This document shows, piece after piece, positions 18,500 to 27,296 of a stretch of 64,000 nt of DNA. Source of the stretch: Paraburkholderia sp. Tr-20389. Its GTDB lineage: Bacteria; Pseudomonadota; Gammaproteobacteria; Burkholderiales; Burkholderiaceae. The position numbers and the translations under genes are program-made. Numbering within the stretch: position 1 is the stretch's first letter; each line of letters starts with the position of its first letter. The DNA is taken from contig NZ_JAAGPD010000001.1 of assembly GCF_017104565.1 (NCBI RefSeq), positions 682,001 to 746,000 on the forward strand, in the 5' to 3' direction. The notes under the pieces are model-generated. The model ran no database searches and was not told where the DNA came from. It worked only from the letters and a program-made list of their open reading frames with translations.

Positions 18500-19336
18500 A
18501 TGGAAGTCAGACAGAGCATCAACAGCGAATACGCGAAAACGCTCGACACAGCCGGACTCAGGAAGGAGTTCCTGGTCGAGAAGGTGTTCCAGCCCGACGC
18601 GCTCGCGCTCACGTATAGCCATATCGACCGGATCATCGTCGGCGGCGCGTTTCCGCAGACGCGCGCCGTCGAAGTGCCCAGCGCGCTCGGCAAGTCGATC
18701 GGCGTCAGCTATCTGCTCGAACGGCGCGAGCTGGGTGCGATCAACATCGGCGGCGACGGTTGGGTCGAAGCGGACGGCAAGCGCTTCGTCGTGCGCAACG
18801 AGGAAGCCATCTATGTCGGCAAGGGCACGCAGTCGCTCACATTCGGCAGCGACGATCCCGCGCGGCCCGCGAAGTTCTATCTGAACTGCGCGCCTGCCCA
18901 GGCGACGTACCCGACGCGCACCATCACGCTCGCCGAAGCGTCGCCGCAGACGCTCGGCGATCCCGCCACGAGCAATCGCCGCACGATCTACAAGTTCATC
19001 GTTCCGGAAGTGCTGCCCACCTGCCAGCTGTCGATGGGCATGACCAAGCTCGAGCCCGGCAGCCTCTGGAACACGATGCCCTGCCACACGCACGAGCGGC
19101 GCATGGAGGTGTATTTCTATTTCAACGTCGCCGACGATGCCGCCGTCTTCCACATGCTCGGCGAGCCGCAGGAGACGCGTCACATCCTCGTGCACAACGA
19201 ACAGGCCGTGATCTCGCCGAGCTGGTCGATCCATTCGGGCGTCGGCACGCGCGCCTATACGTTCATCTGGGGCATGGTCGGCGAGAATCAGGTGTTCGGC
19301 GACATGGACCATCTCGCCGTGCGCGAGCTGCGCTGA
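18500..19336 (+). CDS. kduI: 5-dehydro-4-deoxy-D-glucuronate isomerase
   Basis: Isomerises 5-keto-4-deoxyuronate, the product of unsaturated galacturonide cleavage, to 3-deoxy-D-glycero-2,5-hexodiulosonate. The 278-residue length from ATG 18500 equals the E. coli protein, and GGAGGAG precedes the start. It is a cupin-fold zinc enzyme; ligands are visible in [15 protein letters not shown] (two His and a Glu) and in [18 protein letters not shown] (His). It forms an operon with kduD (25 nt gap). The longer frame from 18335 has no support and would cover operator 2. Confidence 0.96.
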   Translation: MEVRQSINSEYAKTLDTAGLRKEFLVEKVFQPDALALTYSHIDRIIVGGAFPQTRAVEVPSALGKSIGVSYLLERRELGAINIGGDGWVEADGKRFVVRNEEAIYVGKGTQSLTFGSDDPARPAKFYLNCAPAQATYPTRTITLAEASPQTLGDPATSNRRTIYKFIVPEVLPTCQLSMGMTKLEPGSLWNTMPCHTHERRMEVYFYFNVADDAAVFHMLGEPQETRHILVHNEQAVISPSWSIHSGVGTRAYTFIWGMVGENQVFGDMDHLAVRELR

Positions 19337-19361
19337 GGCACTTCATCGAGAGGAATCGCGC

Positions 19362-20132
19362 ATGACTTCGCAACCGACGCATCCCTTCGACCTCACCGGC
19401 AAGGTCGCGCTCGTCACGGGCAGCAACACGGGCCTCGGCGCAGGCATGGCGTGCGCGCTGGCCGCCGCGGGCTGCGATATCGTCGGCGTGAGCCGTTCGG
19501 ACGACAGCGACACGGCGCAGCGCGTGCGGGCGCTCGGCCGCCGCTATGCCGGCGTGAGCGCCGACCTGTCGAACATCGCGCCCGTCGACGACATCGTGCG
19601 CGCCACGCTCGAAGCCTGTGGGCGCATCGACGTGCTGGTGAACAACGCCGGCATCATCCGCCGCGCGGATGCGCTGTCGTTCAGCGAAGACGACTGGGAC
19701 GACGTGATGAACGTGAACCTCAAGAGCGCGTTCTTTCTCGCGCAGGCGGTCGCGCGCCACTTCGTCGAGCATGAGAAGCGCGGCAAGATCATCAACGTCG
19801 CGTCGATGCTCTCGTTCCAGGGCGGCATTCGCGTCGCGTCGTACACGTCGTCGAAGAGCGGCATGCTCGGGCTCACGCGCCTGCTCGCGAACGAATGGGC
19901 TGCGCGCGGCATCAACGTGAATGCCATCGCGCCGGGCTACATGGCGACCTCGAACACGGCGGCGCTGCGCGAAGACGAGCAGCGCAACGGCGAAATTCTC
20001 GCGCGCATTCCGGCGGCACGCTGGGGCACGCCCGACGATCTCGCGGGGCCGGTGGTGTTTCTCGCGTCGTCCGCTTCGGACTATGTGCACGGCCATACGC
20101 TCGCCGTCGACGGCGGCTGGCTCGCGCGATGA
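19362..20132 (+). CDS. kduD: 2-dehydro-3-deoxy-D-gluconate 5-dehydrogenase
   Basis: A 256-residue short-chain dehydrogenase reducing the KduI product to 2-keto-3-deoxygluconate. It has the SDR glycine motif TGSNTGLGAGMA, the NNAG motif, catalytic Ser in VASMLSFQGG, YTSSKSG with Tyr and Lys, and a C-terminal HTLAVDGGWLAR. The start ATG 19362 has GAGAGGA upstream. It sits directly after kduI. The kinase and aldolase (KdgK, Eda) that finish the pathway are not in the window. Confidence 0.95.
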   Translation: MTSQPTHPFDLTGKVALVTGSNTGLGAGMACALAAAGCDIVGVSRSDDSDTAQRVRALGRRYAGVSADLSNIAPVDDIVRATLEACGRIDVLVNNAGIIRRADALSFSEDDWDDVMNVNLKSAFFLAQAVARHFVEHEKRGKIINVASMLSFQGGIRVASYTSSKSGMLGLTRLLANEWAARGINVNAIAPGYMATSNTAALREDEQRNGEILARIPAARWGTPDDLAGPVVFLASSASDYVHGHTLAVDGGWLAR

Positions 20133-20220
20133 TGTGAATTGCAGGGCGCTCGCGGTATATTTCGCCGATTGGCAACATCGTTGTGGAAAGACGGCGCGGG
20201 ACAACCGGCGCGAAAACTTT

Positions 20221-21099
20221 ATGGCAGCTATCGACAAACCCAAGACCACGGCATCGCGCAAGCGGGCCGCCTCCCCGCTGATGTCCGACGCGGACGCCGC
20301 CGATAAAGGCGAGTCGCTTTCATCCGTCGCGCGCGTGTTCGCGATTCTCGGCGCGATCGGCGACAGCGGGCAGATCGGCATCAGCGAACTGTCGCAGCGA
20401 CTCTCGCTGTCGAAGACGACCGTGCATCGCATGCTGCAAACGCTCAAGGCGCTCGGCTACGTGACGCAGGAAGTGGAGACCGAGCGCTACCGGCTCACCG
20501 TGCGTCTGTTCGAACTCGGTGCGAAGGCACTGGAGAGCGTCGACCTCGTGCGCGAGGCCGACATCGAAATGCGCCGGATCGGCAACGCGACGCGCGAAGC
20601 CGTGCACCTCGGCACCTTCGACGAAGACGCGATCATCTACATTCACAAGATCGACGCCGACTACGGGTTGCGGATGCAGTCGCGCATCGGGCGGCGCAAT
20701 CCGCTGCACAGCACGGCGATCGGCAAGGTGCTGCTCGCGTGGATGGAGCCCGCCGAAGCACGCGAAGTGCTCTCGCATATCGAGTTGCGCAAATCGACGG
20801 CGAAAACGCTGTCGTCCGCCGAGGCCGTGATGAGCATCCTGCCGCAAGTCCGCGCGCAGGGTTATGGCGAAGACATCGAAGAACAGGAGGAAGGCTTGCG
20901 TTGCCTCGCCGTGCCCGTCTTCGACCGGTTCGGCCGCGTGATCGCCGGCCTCTCCGTGTCTTTCCCGACGATGCGCTGCGGCGCGGACACGAAGCTGCAC
21001 TACGTCGCGCTGCTCAAGGACGCGGGTGCCGCCCTGTCGGCCAGGCTGGGTTATCGCGCGCCCGCACCGGAAGCCGCCGAAGTCACGCATCCAGGCTGA
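20221..21099 (+). CDS. IclR-family regulator (KdgR-like)
   Basis: A 292-residue IclR protein with a winged helix at about residues 36-90 (ISELSQRLSLSKTTVHRMLQ) and the effector domain with GRRNPLHSTAIGKVLLAW and EEGLRCLAVPVFD. ATG 20221 is taken as the start. The frame extends into kduD but has no reason to start there. Lying just behind kduD, it is the obvious regulator of kdgT and kduID. The two GGAAC-type palindromes upstream are candidate targets. Upstream of itself, CAACATCGTTG around 20173 may be a weaker autoregulatory site. Confidence 0.92.
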   Translation: MAAIDKPKTTASRKRAASPLMSDADAADKGESLSSVARVFAILGAIGDSGQIGISELSQRLSLSKTTVHRMLQTLKALGYVTQEVETERYRLTVRLFELGAKALESVDLVREADIEMRRIGNATREAVHLGTFDEDAIIYIHKIDADYGLRMQSRIGRRNPLHSTAIGKVLLAWMEPAEAREVLSHIELRKSTAKTLSSAEAVMSILPQVRAQGYGEDIEEQEEGLRCLAVPVFDRFGRVIAGLSVSFPTMRCGADTKLHYVALLKDAGAALSARLGYRAPAPEAAEVTHPG

Positions 21100-21487
21100 A
21101 GCGCGGTTTGCGGACGGCGCTCGACGCACTGTGGCCGACCGTCATTTTTCTGCCTCAATCCTTACCGAAATGAACTGCGCTCGCCGGCCCGAACCGGCGA
21201 GCATGCCGTTCGCATCGACACCGCGTTTTTCCTCATAGGTAATCTCGCGCGCAATGTGCGTTACATCGCATCCGGCGCGGACGAATACTGGCAAGTTCAT
21301 TCACATCATGTTGATCGTGCGGACGCAGCGGGACGCGTCCGGTGCCTGGGGCCGCCCCTGGTACATGCACGCGTGCAGCATGGGTGTCGGGAGATTCCGG
21401 CGGGTGGCTGGTCGTCATGCGACCGGCACCGGGCTTCCGTACAGAGAGTTGTGTTTGCCGTGTATGACCACCTGCGAGGTAACAACC
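21100..21487. other. Intergenic region before the proline-rich protein
   Basis: About 390 bases hold the hairpin at 21179 and otherwise nothing recognisable. It presumably contains the promoter of the gene at 21488. Confidence 0.4.
21179..21202 (+). terminator. Hairpin downstream of the IclR gene
   Basis: Perfect 9-bp arms GCTCGCCGG and CCGGCGAGC with a 6-nt loop, 80 nt after the IclR stop. There is no T-tract, so this is a weak terminator call. Confidence 0.4.
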
Positions 21488-22198
21488 ATGAGAATCAGCG
21501 CATTGCTCGGGTCTGCGGCGTTGACCGTGACCTTGAGTCCAGCCCTTTCGCCGGCTACGGCGTGGGCTGACGGGCCGCGGTCAGCCTATGACAGCGGCGG
21601 CGTCAGCGAGGCTTCGCTCGATCCGGGCGAAGAGCAGATGACCGCCGATGAAGAGAACAAGGCACGCCTGAAGGATTTGAGCGAGGCCTATCACAGTGGC
21701 TACACCGCTCGTGCGAAGGAGGATGCCGAAACGTATGCGTCGTTGCGCGACCAGTTGAAGCGCACGAAGACATCGGTACAGCAACCGCCGCCTTTGCCTG
21801 CGGGCGAGCCGGGCGACGACGGTGCCCAGGTGCGGCGGGTGAGCCAGCCGCGGGTTGCCCAGCAGCCATTGCAGGCGGCGTATGAAGATGACGATGCGGC
21901 GCCTGTGCAGTATGCGCCTGCTCCTGCGGCCAGGCCTCGTTATCGGGCTGCGCCTGCGCCTGCGATGTATACGCAAGCGCCTGTTTATGACGGGCCGTCG
22001 CCGGAAGAGATGGAGACCGTTGTGTTTCAGCCTTATCAGGCGCCGCCGCCCATGCCGATGCCCATGCCCGTGCCCGTGCAATACGTGCAGTCGTATCAGC
22101 CTGTATATGTCAGCCCTCCGCCTGTCGTGCCCGTTCAATATGCTTCGGCGTATCCGGTTTATCGGCCGTATGGATGGCGGGGATACGGGTGGAGGTAG
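21488..22198 (+). CDS. Secreted proline-rich protein of unknown function
   Basis: A 236-residue protein starting at ATG 21488 with GAGGT upstream. A signal peptide (MRISALLGSAALTVTLSPAL, cleavage near TAWADG) is followed by an acidic, Lys/Glu-rich segment predicted helical (about 45-100). A low-complexity Pro/Ala/Tyr/Val-rich C-terminus follows, with PMPMPMPVPVQYVQ-type repeats, ending YGWRGYGWR. It is likely periplasmic or cell-wall associated. I recognise no enzymatic domain. The tandem repeat region lies immediately downstream. Confidence 0.75.
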   Translation: MRISALLGSAALTVTLSPALSPATAWADGPRSAYDSGGVSEASLDPGEEQMTADEENKARLKDLSEAYHSGYTARAKEDAETYASLRDQLKRTKTSVQQPPPLPAGEPGDDGAQVRRVSQPRVAQQPLQAAYEDDDAAPVQYAPAPAARPRYRAAPAPAMYTQAPVYDGPSPEEMETVVFQPYQAPPPMPMPMPVPVQYVQSYQPVYVSPPPVVPVQYASAYPVYRPYGWRGYGWR

Positions 22199-22318
22199 GG
22201 TCGCCGCTCTGCGGGTTTGCCAATTCTTCGCTGGCATCCGCGTGATGTTCTCTTGCTTCATGCGTTGCCCCTGTGCGGGGCGGCAATTTTGCCTGCGGCG
22301 CGGCGTTGCCGGTTTGGT

Positions 22319-22363
22319 TTTTTGCTTTTGCTTTTGCTTTCGCCTTTGCTTTTGCTTTCGCTG
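22319..22363. repeat. TTTTGC-type hexamer tandem repeat
   Basis: About seven imperfect TTTTGC/TTTCGC units lie directly outside the left arm of the inverted repeat. Confidence 0.7.
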
Positions 22364-23025
22364 GCATCCGCGCTTCGTCTCTGGTCCGCTTGCGTTGCCC
22401 CTGTGCGGGGCGGCACCTACTTTTCTTTGCAGCGGCAAAGAAAAGTAGGCAAAAGAAAGCCGCTCACACCGCCAATCCTTCTCCCTGCCTGCGGGCCCCC
22501 AACGGGTCCCGCACTCCATACGGCAACACCCGTTTTAACGCGCGTTGCCAGCGCCTCGAACAGGCGCATCACCCACTCCAGTCACCCGTAGCGCAGCCAG
22601 CGGCAGCGAACGGTTTGCGCCGCCCAGGTGGCAAACTGTGTGTAGCTTGGCGCGCCGTACGCGTCGGCGCTCTTACGACACCGATCCCGCTTTTCAGTCC
22701 GAAGTGGTGCACTTCCGTCGCGATGGCCTACACACAGTTTGCCACCTGGGCGGCCGTGGACGTCTGGTAACGCGGTCCGCGTCGCGGGAGTGTGAAGCGG
22801 GTGATGCGTGAGTTAGCACGCTGGCAACGCGCGCAAACAAGCGCGTTGCCGCGTGGAGCGTAAGAACTGTTGGGGGCCCGCAGGCAAGAACTAGCATTCG
22901 CGGTGTTAGCCCGCTTTCTTTGCTTACTTTCTTTGCGGCGGCAAAGAAAGTAAGTGCCGCCCCGCACAGGGGCAACACTAGCAAACCAGAAGCAAACCGC
23001 GGATGCCGGCGAGAGACCAAACCCA

Positions 23026-23085
23026 AACCCGAACCCGAACCCGAACCCACCCCCAACTCCAAAACCCAAAAACCCAAAACCCGGC
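23026..23085. repeat. ACCCGA/AACCCA hexamer-like tandem repeat
   Basis: Perfect ACCCGA units, then degenerate AACCCAAA-type units, lie just outside the right arm of the inverted repeat and just before the porin stop codon. Confidence 0.7.
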
Positions 23086-23110
23086 AAAGCCCGCGCCTCG
23101 AAGGCAAAAC

Positions 23111-24577
23111 TCAAAACCCAAACTTCGCCTCAACCCCAACATAATCAGCATTCTTCGCGCCGAGAGCGCGAACAGAATCTCCGACTTGAAAGTGCACAGC
23201 TTCAACTGCCAGCGCGACATTAGCGCTAACACTCCAATCAGCGCGAACCTGCGCATACATCCCCGTCCACCGCGTGCCCTTCCCCGCCGTGCCGGGCACC
23301 ACAGCCGATCCCTGCCCATAGATGGCATCAGCCGTGGTCGCACGCCACTGAAACCCAACCGCAGTCAGCAACGAAACCTTCGGCGTCACCTTGAAGGTAA
23401 TCGACGGCTTGACGTGAATCAGATTGCTATACCCCGTGTAACCCGCCAGAGTGAAATAGTAGCCATTGGGAAACAGCGGATTAAAAGTCCCAACCCGCCC
23501 ATCGCCAGGATGGCGATCCCCCGACGCGCCATCCACTTGCAGCCCGATGCGCGGCGTGCCCGGCATCGTCGCCAGCGTATAGCCGCCCAGCATGCCAAAC
23601 GCCCACGCACCGATCGTGTCCTTGCCCACGTGACCGGTCTGCAGCATCGTTTCAGCGTCCCAATCGAAAGGCAAGACCTTGCCCGCATAACGCACGTCGA
23701 ACACATCGCGATGCTCCGTGCCCGAAGCATCGAGAAAGCGCGCGTTGTCGCGGTTGTAGCGCGACCAGTACGCGGACAGATCGCCCGGCCCTGTGTTCGC
23801 GCGCTCCACACGCACGCCGCTGAACGTCAGATGACGGTTGGACACATCGTCAAATGTCGTCGCGTCACGGTACTGCACCGGCTGCGTCATGTAGCCGATG
23901 AAACGCCACTTGCCGATTTCATAATCGGCCCACAGCGCATCGAATGCCTGCCGCACGTTCGGGCCGTCGCGAACGGAGACGAAGCGCTGCAAGTCGAACG
24001 CCATCTCCTGACGCCCGACGCGCGCCTTGAACGTGCCGCCGCCCACGCCATAGACGAATGCAACGAACGCCTGCTCGATATCGAGCGGATTCTTGTCGAC
24101 GGGCGACACGGAATCCTTGCCGAACGGTCGCGCATCCTCGAGCTGGAAAAACGCCTGCACGTGCTGGCCAACACGCGCATCGGCATGCACCTCCGCGCGC
24201 TGGATCACGTAGCTGTCCGGCCGCGCGCTGCCGAGGCCGAACAGCGGCGTGTTGTTCAACTCGAAGCGCTCGCGCAGATTCGCGCCAAGCGACAGATACG
24301 TCGACGGATCGCCGCCGAGCGGAATGTACTTGAGCGCATCGAACGGCTTGCGCGGCACGCACGGCAGCGCGAGCACCGACCAGTCCTCCTGCCATCGGTT
24401 GAACGACAGCGGCGACGGCCGCGTCGCCGTACAGGCCGACGCATTCGCGGCAGGTGCGGATGCGGAAGCATCGGCGGCGAGCGCGTTCGCGCCCTCCACC
24501 AGGCCGCATGCGGCAAGCGACGCGCAGGCCGCCACCCTCGTTGCGCGCTTCATCGCGCCCTTCCCCGGCCGTCGCAT
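23111..24577 (-). CDS. Alginate-export-domain outer membrane porin (AlgE-like)
   Basis: A 488-residue outer-membrane beta barrel. The signal peptide runs MKRATRVAACASLAACGLVE to about ALAADA. The mature part has the alginate_exp features: YLSLGANLRERFELNNTPLFG, QRAEVHADARVGQHVQAFFQ, DIEQAFVAF, and a C-terminal YVGVEAKFGF ending in Phe, as barrel proteins do. ATG 24577 follows the VOC stop by two bases (TGACGATG); ATG 24553 is an alternative with a better ribosome site. As last gene of the minus-strand operon it may let the operon's substrate cross the outer membrane. The solute is unknown. Confidence 0.85.
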   Translation of the reverse strand: MRRPGKGAMKRATRVAACASLAACGLVEGANALAADASASAPAANASACTATRPSPLSFNRWQEDWSVLALPCVPRKPFDALKYIPLGGDPSTYLSLGANLRERFELNNTPLFGLGSARPDSYVIQRAEVHADARVGQHVQAFFQLEDARPFGKDSVSPVDKNPLDIEQAFVAFVYGVGGGTFKARVGRQEMAFDLQRFVSVRDGPNVRQAFDALWADYEIGKWRFIGYMTQPVQYRDATTFDDVSNRHLTFSGVRVERANTGPGDLSAYWSRYNRDNARFLDASGTEHRDVFDVRYAGKVLPFDWDAETMLQTGHVGKDTIGAWAFGMLGGYTLATMPGTPRIGLQVDGASGDRHPGDGRVGTFNPLFPNGYYFTLAGYTGYSNLIHVKPSITFKVTPKVSLLTAVGFQWRATTADAIYGQGSAVVPGTAGKGTRWTGMYAQVRADWSVSANVALAVEAVHFQVGDSVRALGAKNADYVGVEAKFGF

Positions 24578-24579
24578 CG

Positions 24580-25515
24580 TCACTTCTTCACTTCGTGGAT
24601 CTCGGCGACATAGCCGCCGGGAAACTCGACCATCGCGGTGCGCCCTTCCACCGTGCGGTTCGCGGGCGACAGCACCTTCACGCCGACGCCTTGCGCCTTC
24701 GTGAGCGTCGCGTCGAGATCGGCGACCTGATAGCCCGTCGTCTCGCGGCCGAACGGATACGGCAGCTTGCCGTCCGTCACGAACACGAGCATGTTGCCGA
24801 AACCGGACGCGATCCGCACGCGCCGGATCGTCTCGCCGGGGCGACCGATTTCCGCGCCATCGGCATGACGGTCGTCGGACGCGACCTTGCCGTGCGAGAA
24901 GCGCACGAAGCGCTTGATGAAGTTGTCGGCCGCTTGCGGCGACACGTACACGCGATTGTCCGGCACCGTTTCGAGCGGGCCGTACGACGGCGCCTTCGTG
25001 TGCCAGTACAGCTGCATATAAAGACCGCCCGGCCACTGGATGACGGCATCCTTGCCGATCGGGTCGTCGAAGGTATCGACGATCACGTCCGCGCCCGCCG
25101 CGCGCGCAGCACGCACTGCCTTGTCGATATCCGTGACGAGATAGCCGGTGCGCTCGCTGCCGAACGGATACGGAACGGGCGTCTGGAACGCGAACACCGA
25201 CAGCATGCCCACAGGCGTCTGCACGTATTGCGACGCTGTCTTGCTCGGCGTCGGCGTGACCGTGAACACGGCACGCTGCGAAGCCTTGCCGCCGAAGGTC
25301 GCGACGAAGCTGTCGACGAATGCGTCGATGTCCTGGCTCGACACATACACGTGCGTCGTGTCGTACTGCGGTCCGACGGACACGACGGGCGAGGTCTTGC
25401 CCGCGTTCTGATGGTCGGCTTCAGCGAATGCGGGCGTGCCCGCCAGCGTCACGCCGAGCGCCGCGATCGACACGACCACGGCACGCAACAATCGATACAT
25501 CTTGACGGTACTCAT
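24580..25515 (-). CDS. Periplasmic VOC/glyoxalase-fold protein, two tandem domains
   Basis: A 311-residue protein with a signal peptide (LLRAVVVSIAALGVTLAGTP, cleaved near AFAEA). Two repeated vicinal-oxygen-chelate modules follow, each containing a YPFG block: PVPYPFGSERTGYLVTDIDKA and PYPFGRETTGYQVADLDATL. Most VOC proteins are cytoplasmic, so export is unusual. Metal ligands cannot be assigned confidently. Start ATG 25515 has AAGGAG at good spacing. It lies 35 nt after DUF1275 and 2 nt before the porin, so it is very likely in the same operon. The reaction is unknown. Confidence 0.8.
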   Translation of the reverse strand: MSTVKMYRLLRAVVVSIAALGVTLAGTPAFAEADHQNAGKTSPVVSVGPQYDTTHVYVSSQDIDAFVDSFVATFGGKASQRAVFTVTPTPSKTASQYVQTPVGMLSVFAFQTPVPYPFGSERTGYLVTDIDKAVRAARAAGADVIVDTFDDPIGKDAVIQWPGGLYMQLYWHTKAPSYGPLETVPDNRVYVSPQAADNFIKRFVRFSHGKVASDDRHADGAEIGRPGETIRRVRIASGFGNMLVFVTDGKLPYPFGRETTGYQVADLDATLTKAQGVGVKVLSPANRTVEGRTAMVEFPGGYVAEIHEVKK

Positions 25516-25550
25516 GAAAACACTCCTTGCAGGTAATGGATGCGGCGCGA

Positions 25551-26312
25551 TCAGGTTCGGGATGAGCTTCCCGATGGTGAAGCGCCCGTGTGTCTCGACA
25601 GCACCGCGAGCACGCATAGCGCGGCGAGCGGCAGCAGCAGCGCCCAGAACGACGCGAGCAGATAGCCCGCCGCGCCCGCACCCGCGCCGATCGCGAATCC
25701 GGCGACGGGCGGCAACGTGCGCACGAGGCGCGTGCGCGCCGCGTGCCGTGCTTTCGCGTCGCCGGGTGAAAACAGCAGATCGAAGGCGTCGATCACGGCC
25801 TGCGTGACGTTGCCCGTCATCACCGTGTTCGCGACGACGGAGCGCGCAGTCAGACGGCCATGCGCGTTCTGCACGCCCATCGCCGCCGCGCCGAGCAGGC
25901 CGCAGGCAATCGTCAGCGGCGCGTCGGCGTCGGCGATCGGCACGGCCAGCACGCCCGCCACCATGAAGCCCGCGAGTAACACCGCCTGCATCGCATACAG
26001 CGCGCAGGCACGCACGCCATGTCCTCGCGCGAGCAGATGGTTGTCGAGCACGCGGGCCAGCACGATCCCCGCGACGAACGCGGGAAAGGCCAGCCACTTG
26101 ATCAACAGCCCCTTCCCTGCACCCGCCAGGCCCGAGCCGATCAGGATGAAGTTGCCCGTCACGTGCGCGGTAAACAGGCCGAACAACGCGACGAAGCCCA
26201 GCGTATCGACGTAGCCCGCAATCGTCGCGAGCCATGCGTCCTCGCCCGGCACATGATCGGGTTGCGCCGCGACCCGCGCGTCCGCGCCCGCGCTCACTTG
26301 TCCTTGCTGCAT
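25551..26312 (-). CDS. DUF1275 (YoaK-like) membrane protein
   Basis: A 253-residue inner-membrane protein with six to seven helices. Family features are GYVDTLGFVALFGLFTAHVTGNFI and GVQNAHGRLTARSVVANTVMTGNVTQ. No function is established for the family. ATG 26312 overlaps the 3' end of the XapX gene by 19 nt, implying translational coupling, and the local ribosome site is weak. It is the sixth gene of the minus-strand run starting with the YcaC-like hydrolase. Confidence 0.85.
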   Translation of the reverse strand: MQQGQVSAGADARVAAQPDHVPGEDAWLATIAGYVDTLGFVALFGLFTAHVTGNFILIGSGLAGAGKGLLIKWLAFPAFVAGIVLARVLDNHLLARGHGVRACALYAMQAVLLAGFMVAGVLAVPIADADAPLTIACGLLGAAAMGVQNAHGRLTARSVVANTVMTGNVTQAVIDAFDLLFSPGDAKARHAARTRLVRTLPPVAGFAIGAGAGAAGYLLASFWALLLPLAALCVLAVLSRHTGASPSGSSSRT

Positions 26313-26530
26313 GACGAAGCTTGCGTGTTGCTGGTGACGGCCGGCGCGCTTTGCGTCTGCGCATCGGGCGTGCGGATCTGCGCCTGCACGAACGGAATCG
26401 CATGCTCGCCGATCACGATGCCGAGCAGGCCCGCCAGCGCGATCAGCGGCGGCGCGGGCGACTGCACGCGCACGAGGTAATACAGCAGGCCGACCACGAG
26501 GCCCGCGCCCAACGAAATCAGATAGGACAT
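26294..26530 (-). CDS. XapX-domain small membrane protein, 78 aa
   Basis: Two hydrophobic helices (LISLGAGLVVGLLYYLVRVQ and PPLIALAGLLGIVIGEHAIP) followed by a hydrophilic Ser/Thr/Gln tail match the XapX domain family, named from XapB-linked proteins and without known activity. ATG 26530 has GAGGAG nine bases upstream. It overlaps the DUF1275 start. A 103-nt gap to the HD-like gene upstream could hold an internal promoter. Confidence 0.82.
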   Translation of the reverse strand: MSYLISLGAGLVVGLLYYLVRVQSPAPPLIALAGLLGIVIGEHAIPFVQAQIRTPDAQTQSAPAVTSNTQASSCSKDK

Positions 26531-26633
26531 GGCTCACTCCTCGCGCGCCGCATCGATTCGCGAGCGCGCTTTGCTTCGGTTTTCATGGCTTCGCTGTGCG
26601 TCCCATTGCTTGCCCGATATCGACGATGCCGCG

Positions 26634-27296
26634 CTAGTCGCGCCACGGCGAGCCGAGGATCAGTCCGCAAAAGTTCGTCCGGCAGAAGTTGGGATCGACG
26701 CGTTCCAGCACATCGGCGCTCATCGTGCCGAACGTCGACATGGGGCGATGCATGACGCCCCGTCCGATCGCTTCGATCATGCGTTCCTTGAATCGGATGC
26801 CGCGCGGCCACGCGGCGACGATCTGGTCGCGCTCCGCCTGGGACCACGCGTCGAGGTTGTCGGCGAACAGATCCGCGCGAACAGCCGACGCCAGCACGCG
26901 TGTGAGCGGCGACATGTACGCGGGCAGTCCGGGCGTCGTGTGCAGCGCGATCGCGCACCATACGTCGTCGAGCACGCCGGACGACGCGCCATCGCGCTGC
27001 ATGAACGCACGCGCCGCATCGGCGCCGTCGATCTCGTAGCGCAGATTCGAATGCGCATACGCCGCGCTCAAACCCATGTTCGTGTACATGGCCGCGACGT
27101 ATAGCGTCTCGGGCTCGCATGCGACGCGTTCCTGCCGCGCCGCCAGCGCGGCGAACACGAATACGCGCGACGCATGCGCAGTCACGACATCGGGTAGCGA
27201 CGCGTGCGCGGCTTCCGCTGCGGCAATCGCCAGCGGCGTCTGCGGAATGCCGATGCCGGCCACTTCGACGCGTCGTGCCGTGCGCGCGTTCAGCAT
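26634..27296 (-). CDS. HD-superfamily-like protein with lost HD doublet (paralogue 1)
   Basis: A 220-residue helical protein resembling the cyanamide-hydratase-type HD hydrolases: AHASRVFVFA at 40-49, then ETLYVAAMYTNMGLSAAY, then IALHTTPGLP at 117-125. The metal-binding HD doublet, expected where MYTNMG stands (T72, N73), is missing, so canonical metal catalysis is doubtful. The tail TFGTMSADVLERVDPNF and NFCGLILGSPW is nearly duplicated in the protein at 45457-46098. ATG 27296 overlaps the DoxX stop by seven bases. It is in the operon with an amidohydrolase and DoxX. Confidence 0.8.
   Translation of the reverse strand: MLNARTARRVEVAGIGIPQTPLAIAAAEAAHASLPDVVTAHASRVFVFAALAARQERVACEPETLYVAAMYTNMGLSAAYAHSNLRYEIDGADAARAFMQRDGASSGVLDDVWCAIALHTTPGLPAYMSPLTRVLASAVRADLFADNLDAWSQAERDQIVAAWPRGIRFKERMIEAIGRGVMHRPMSTFGTMSADVLERVDPNFCRTNFCGLILGSPWRD

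Larger units (their letters stand above)
22227..23085. repeat. Nested inverted-repeat element with flanking hexamer tracts
   Basis: A gene-free block symmetric about position 22686. The arms at about 22357-22516 and 22857-23015 are imperfect inverted copies of each other. Inside are perfect 26-bp arms at 22620-22645 and 22728-22753, and a central hairpin at 22701-22715. Each outer arm has its own hairpin: 15-bp arms at 22416-22449 and 14-bp arms at 22923-22954, built on CTTTGC/GCAAAG. A motif containing GCCCCTGTGCGGGGC occurs at 22264-22285 and 22394-22415, and inverted at 22955-22976. Hexamer tracts (TTTTGC-like 22319-22363; ACCCGA-like 23026-23060) lie outside the arms. The open frames here are low-complexity artefacts. 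Confidence 0.85.

Noticed and set aside
22110-22367. A Lys-Ala repeat protein (KAKAKA)
   Set aside because: It is produced entirely by the hexamer tandem repeat, with no ribosome site.
22319-23085. Possible CRISPR array or insertion sequence
   Set aside because: The repeats are contiguous hexamers and inverted arms without unique spacers. No transposase or cas-like gene is present.
23111-25036. Extension of the porin frame to 25036
   Set aside because: The added N-terminus is an out-of-frame reading of the VOC gene. The signal peptide begins at 24577 or 24553.
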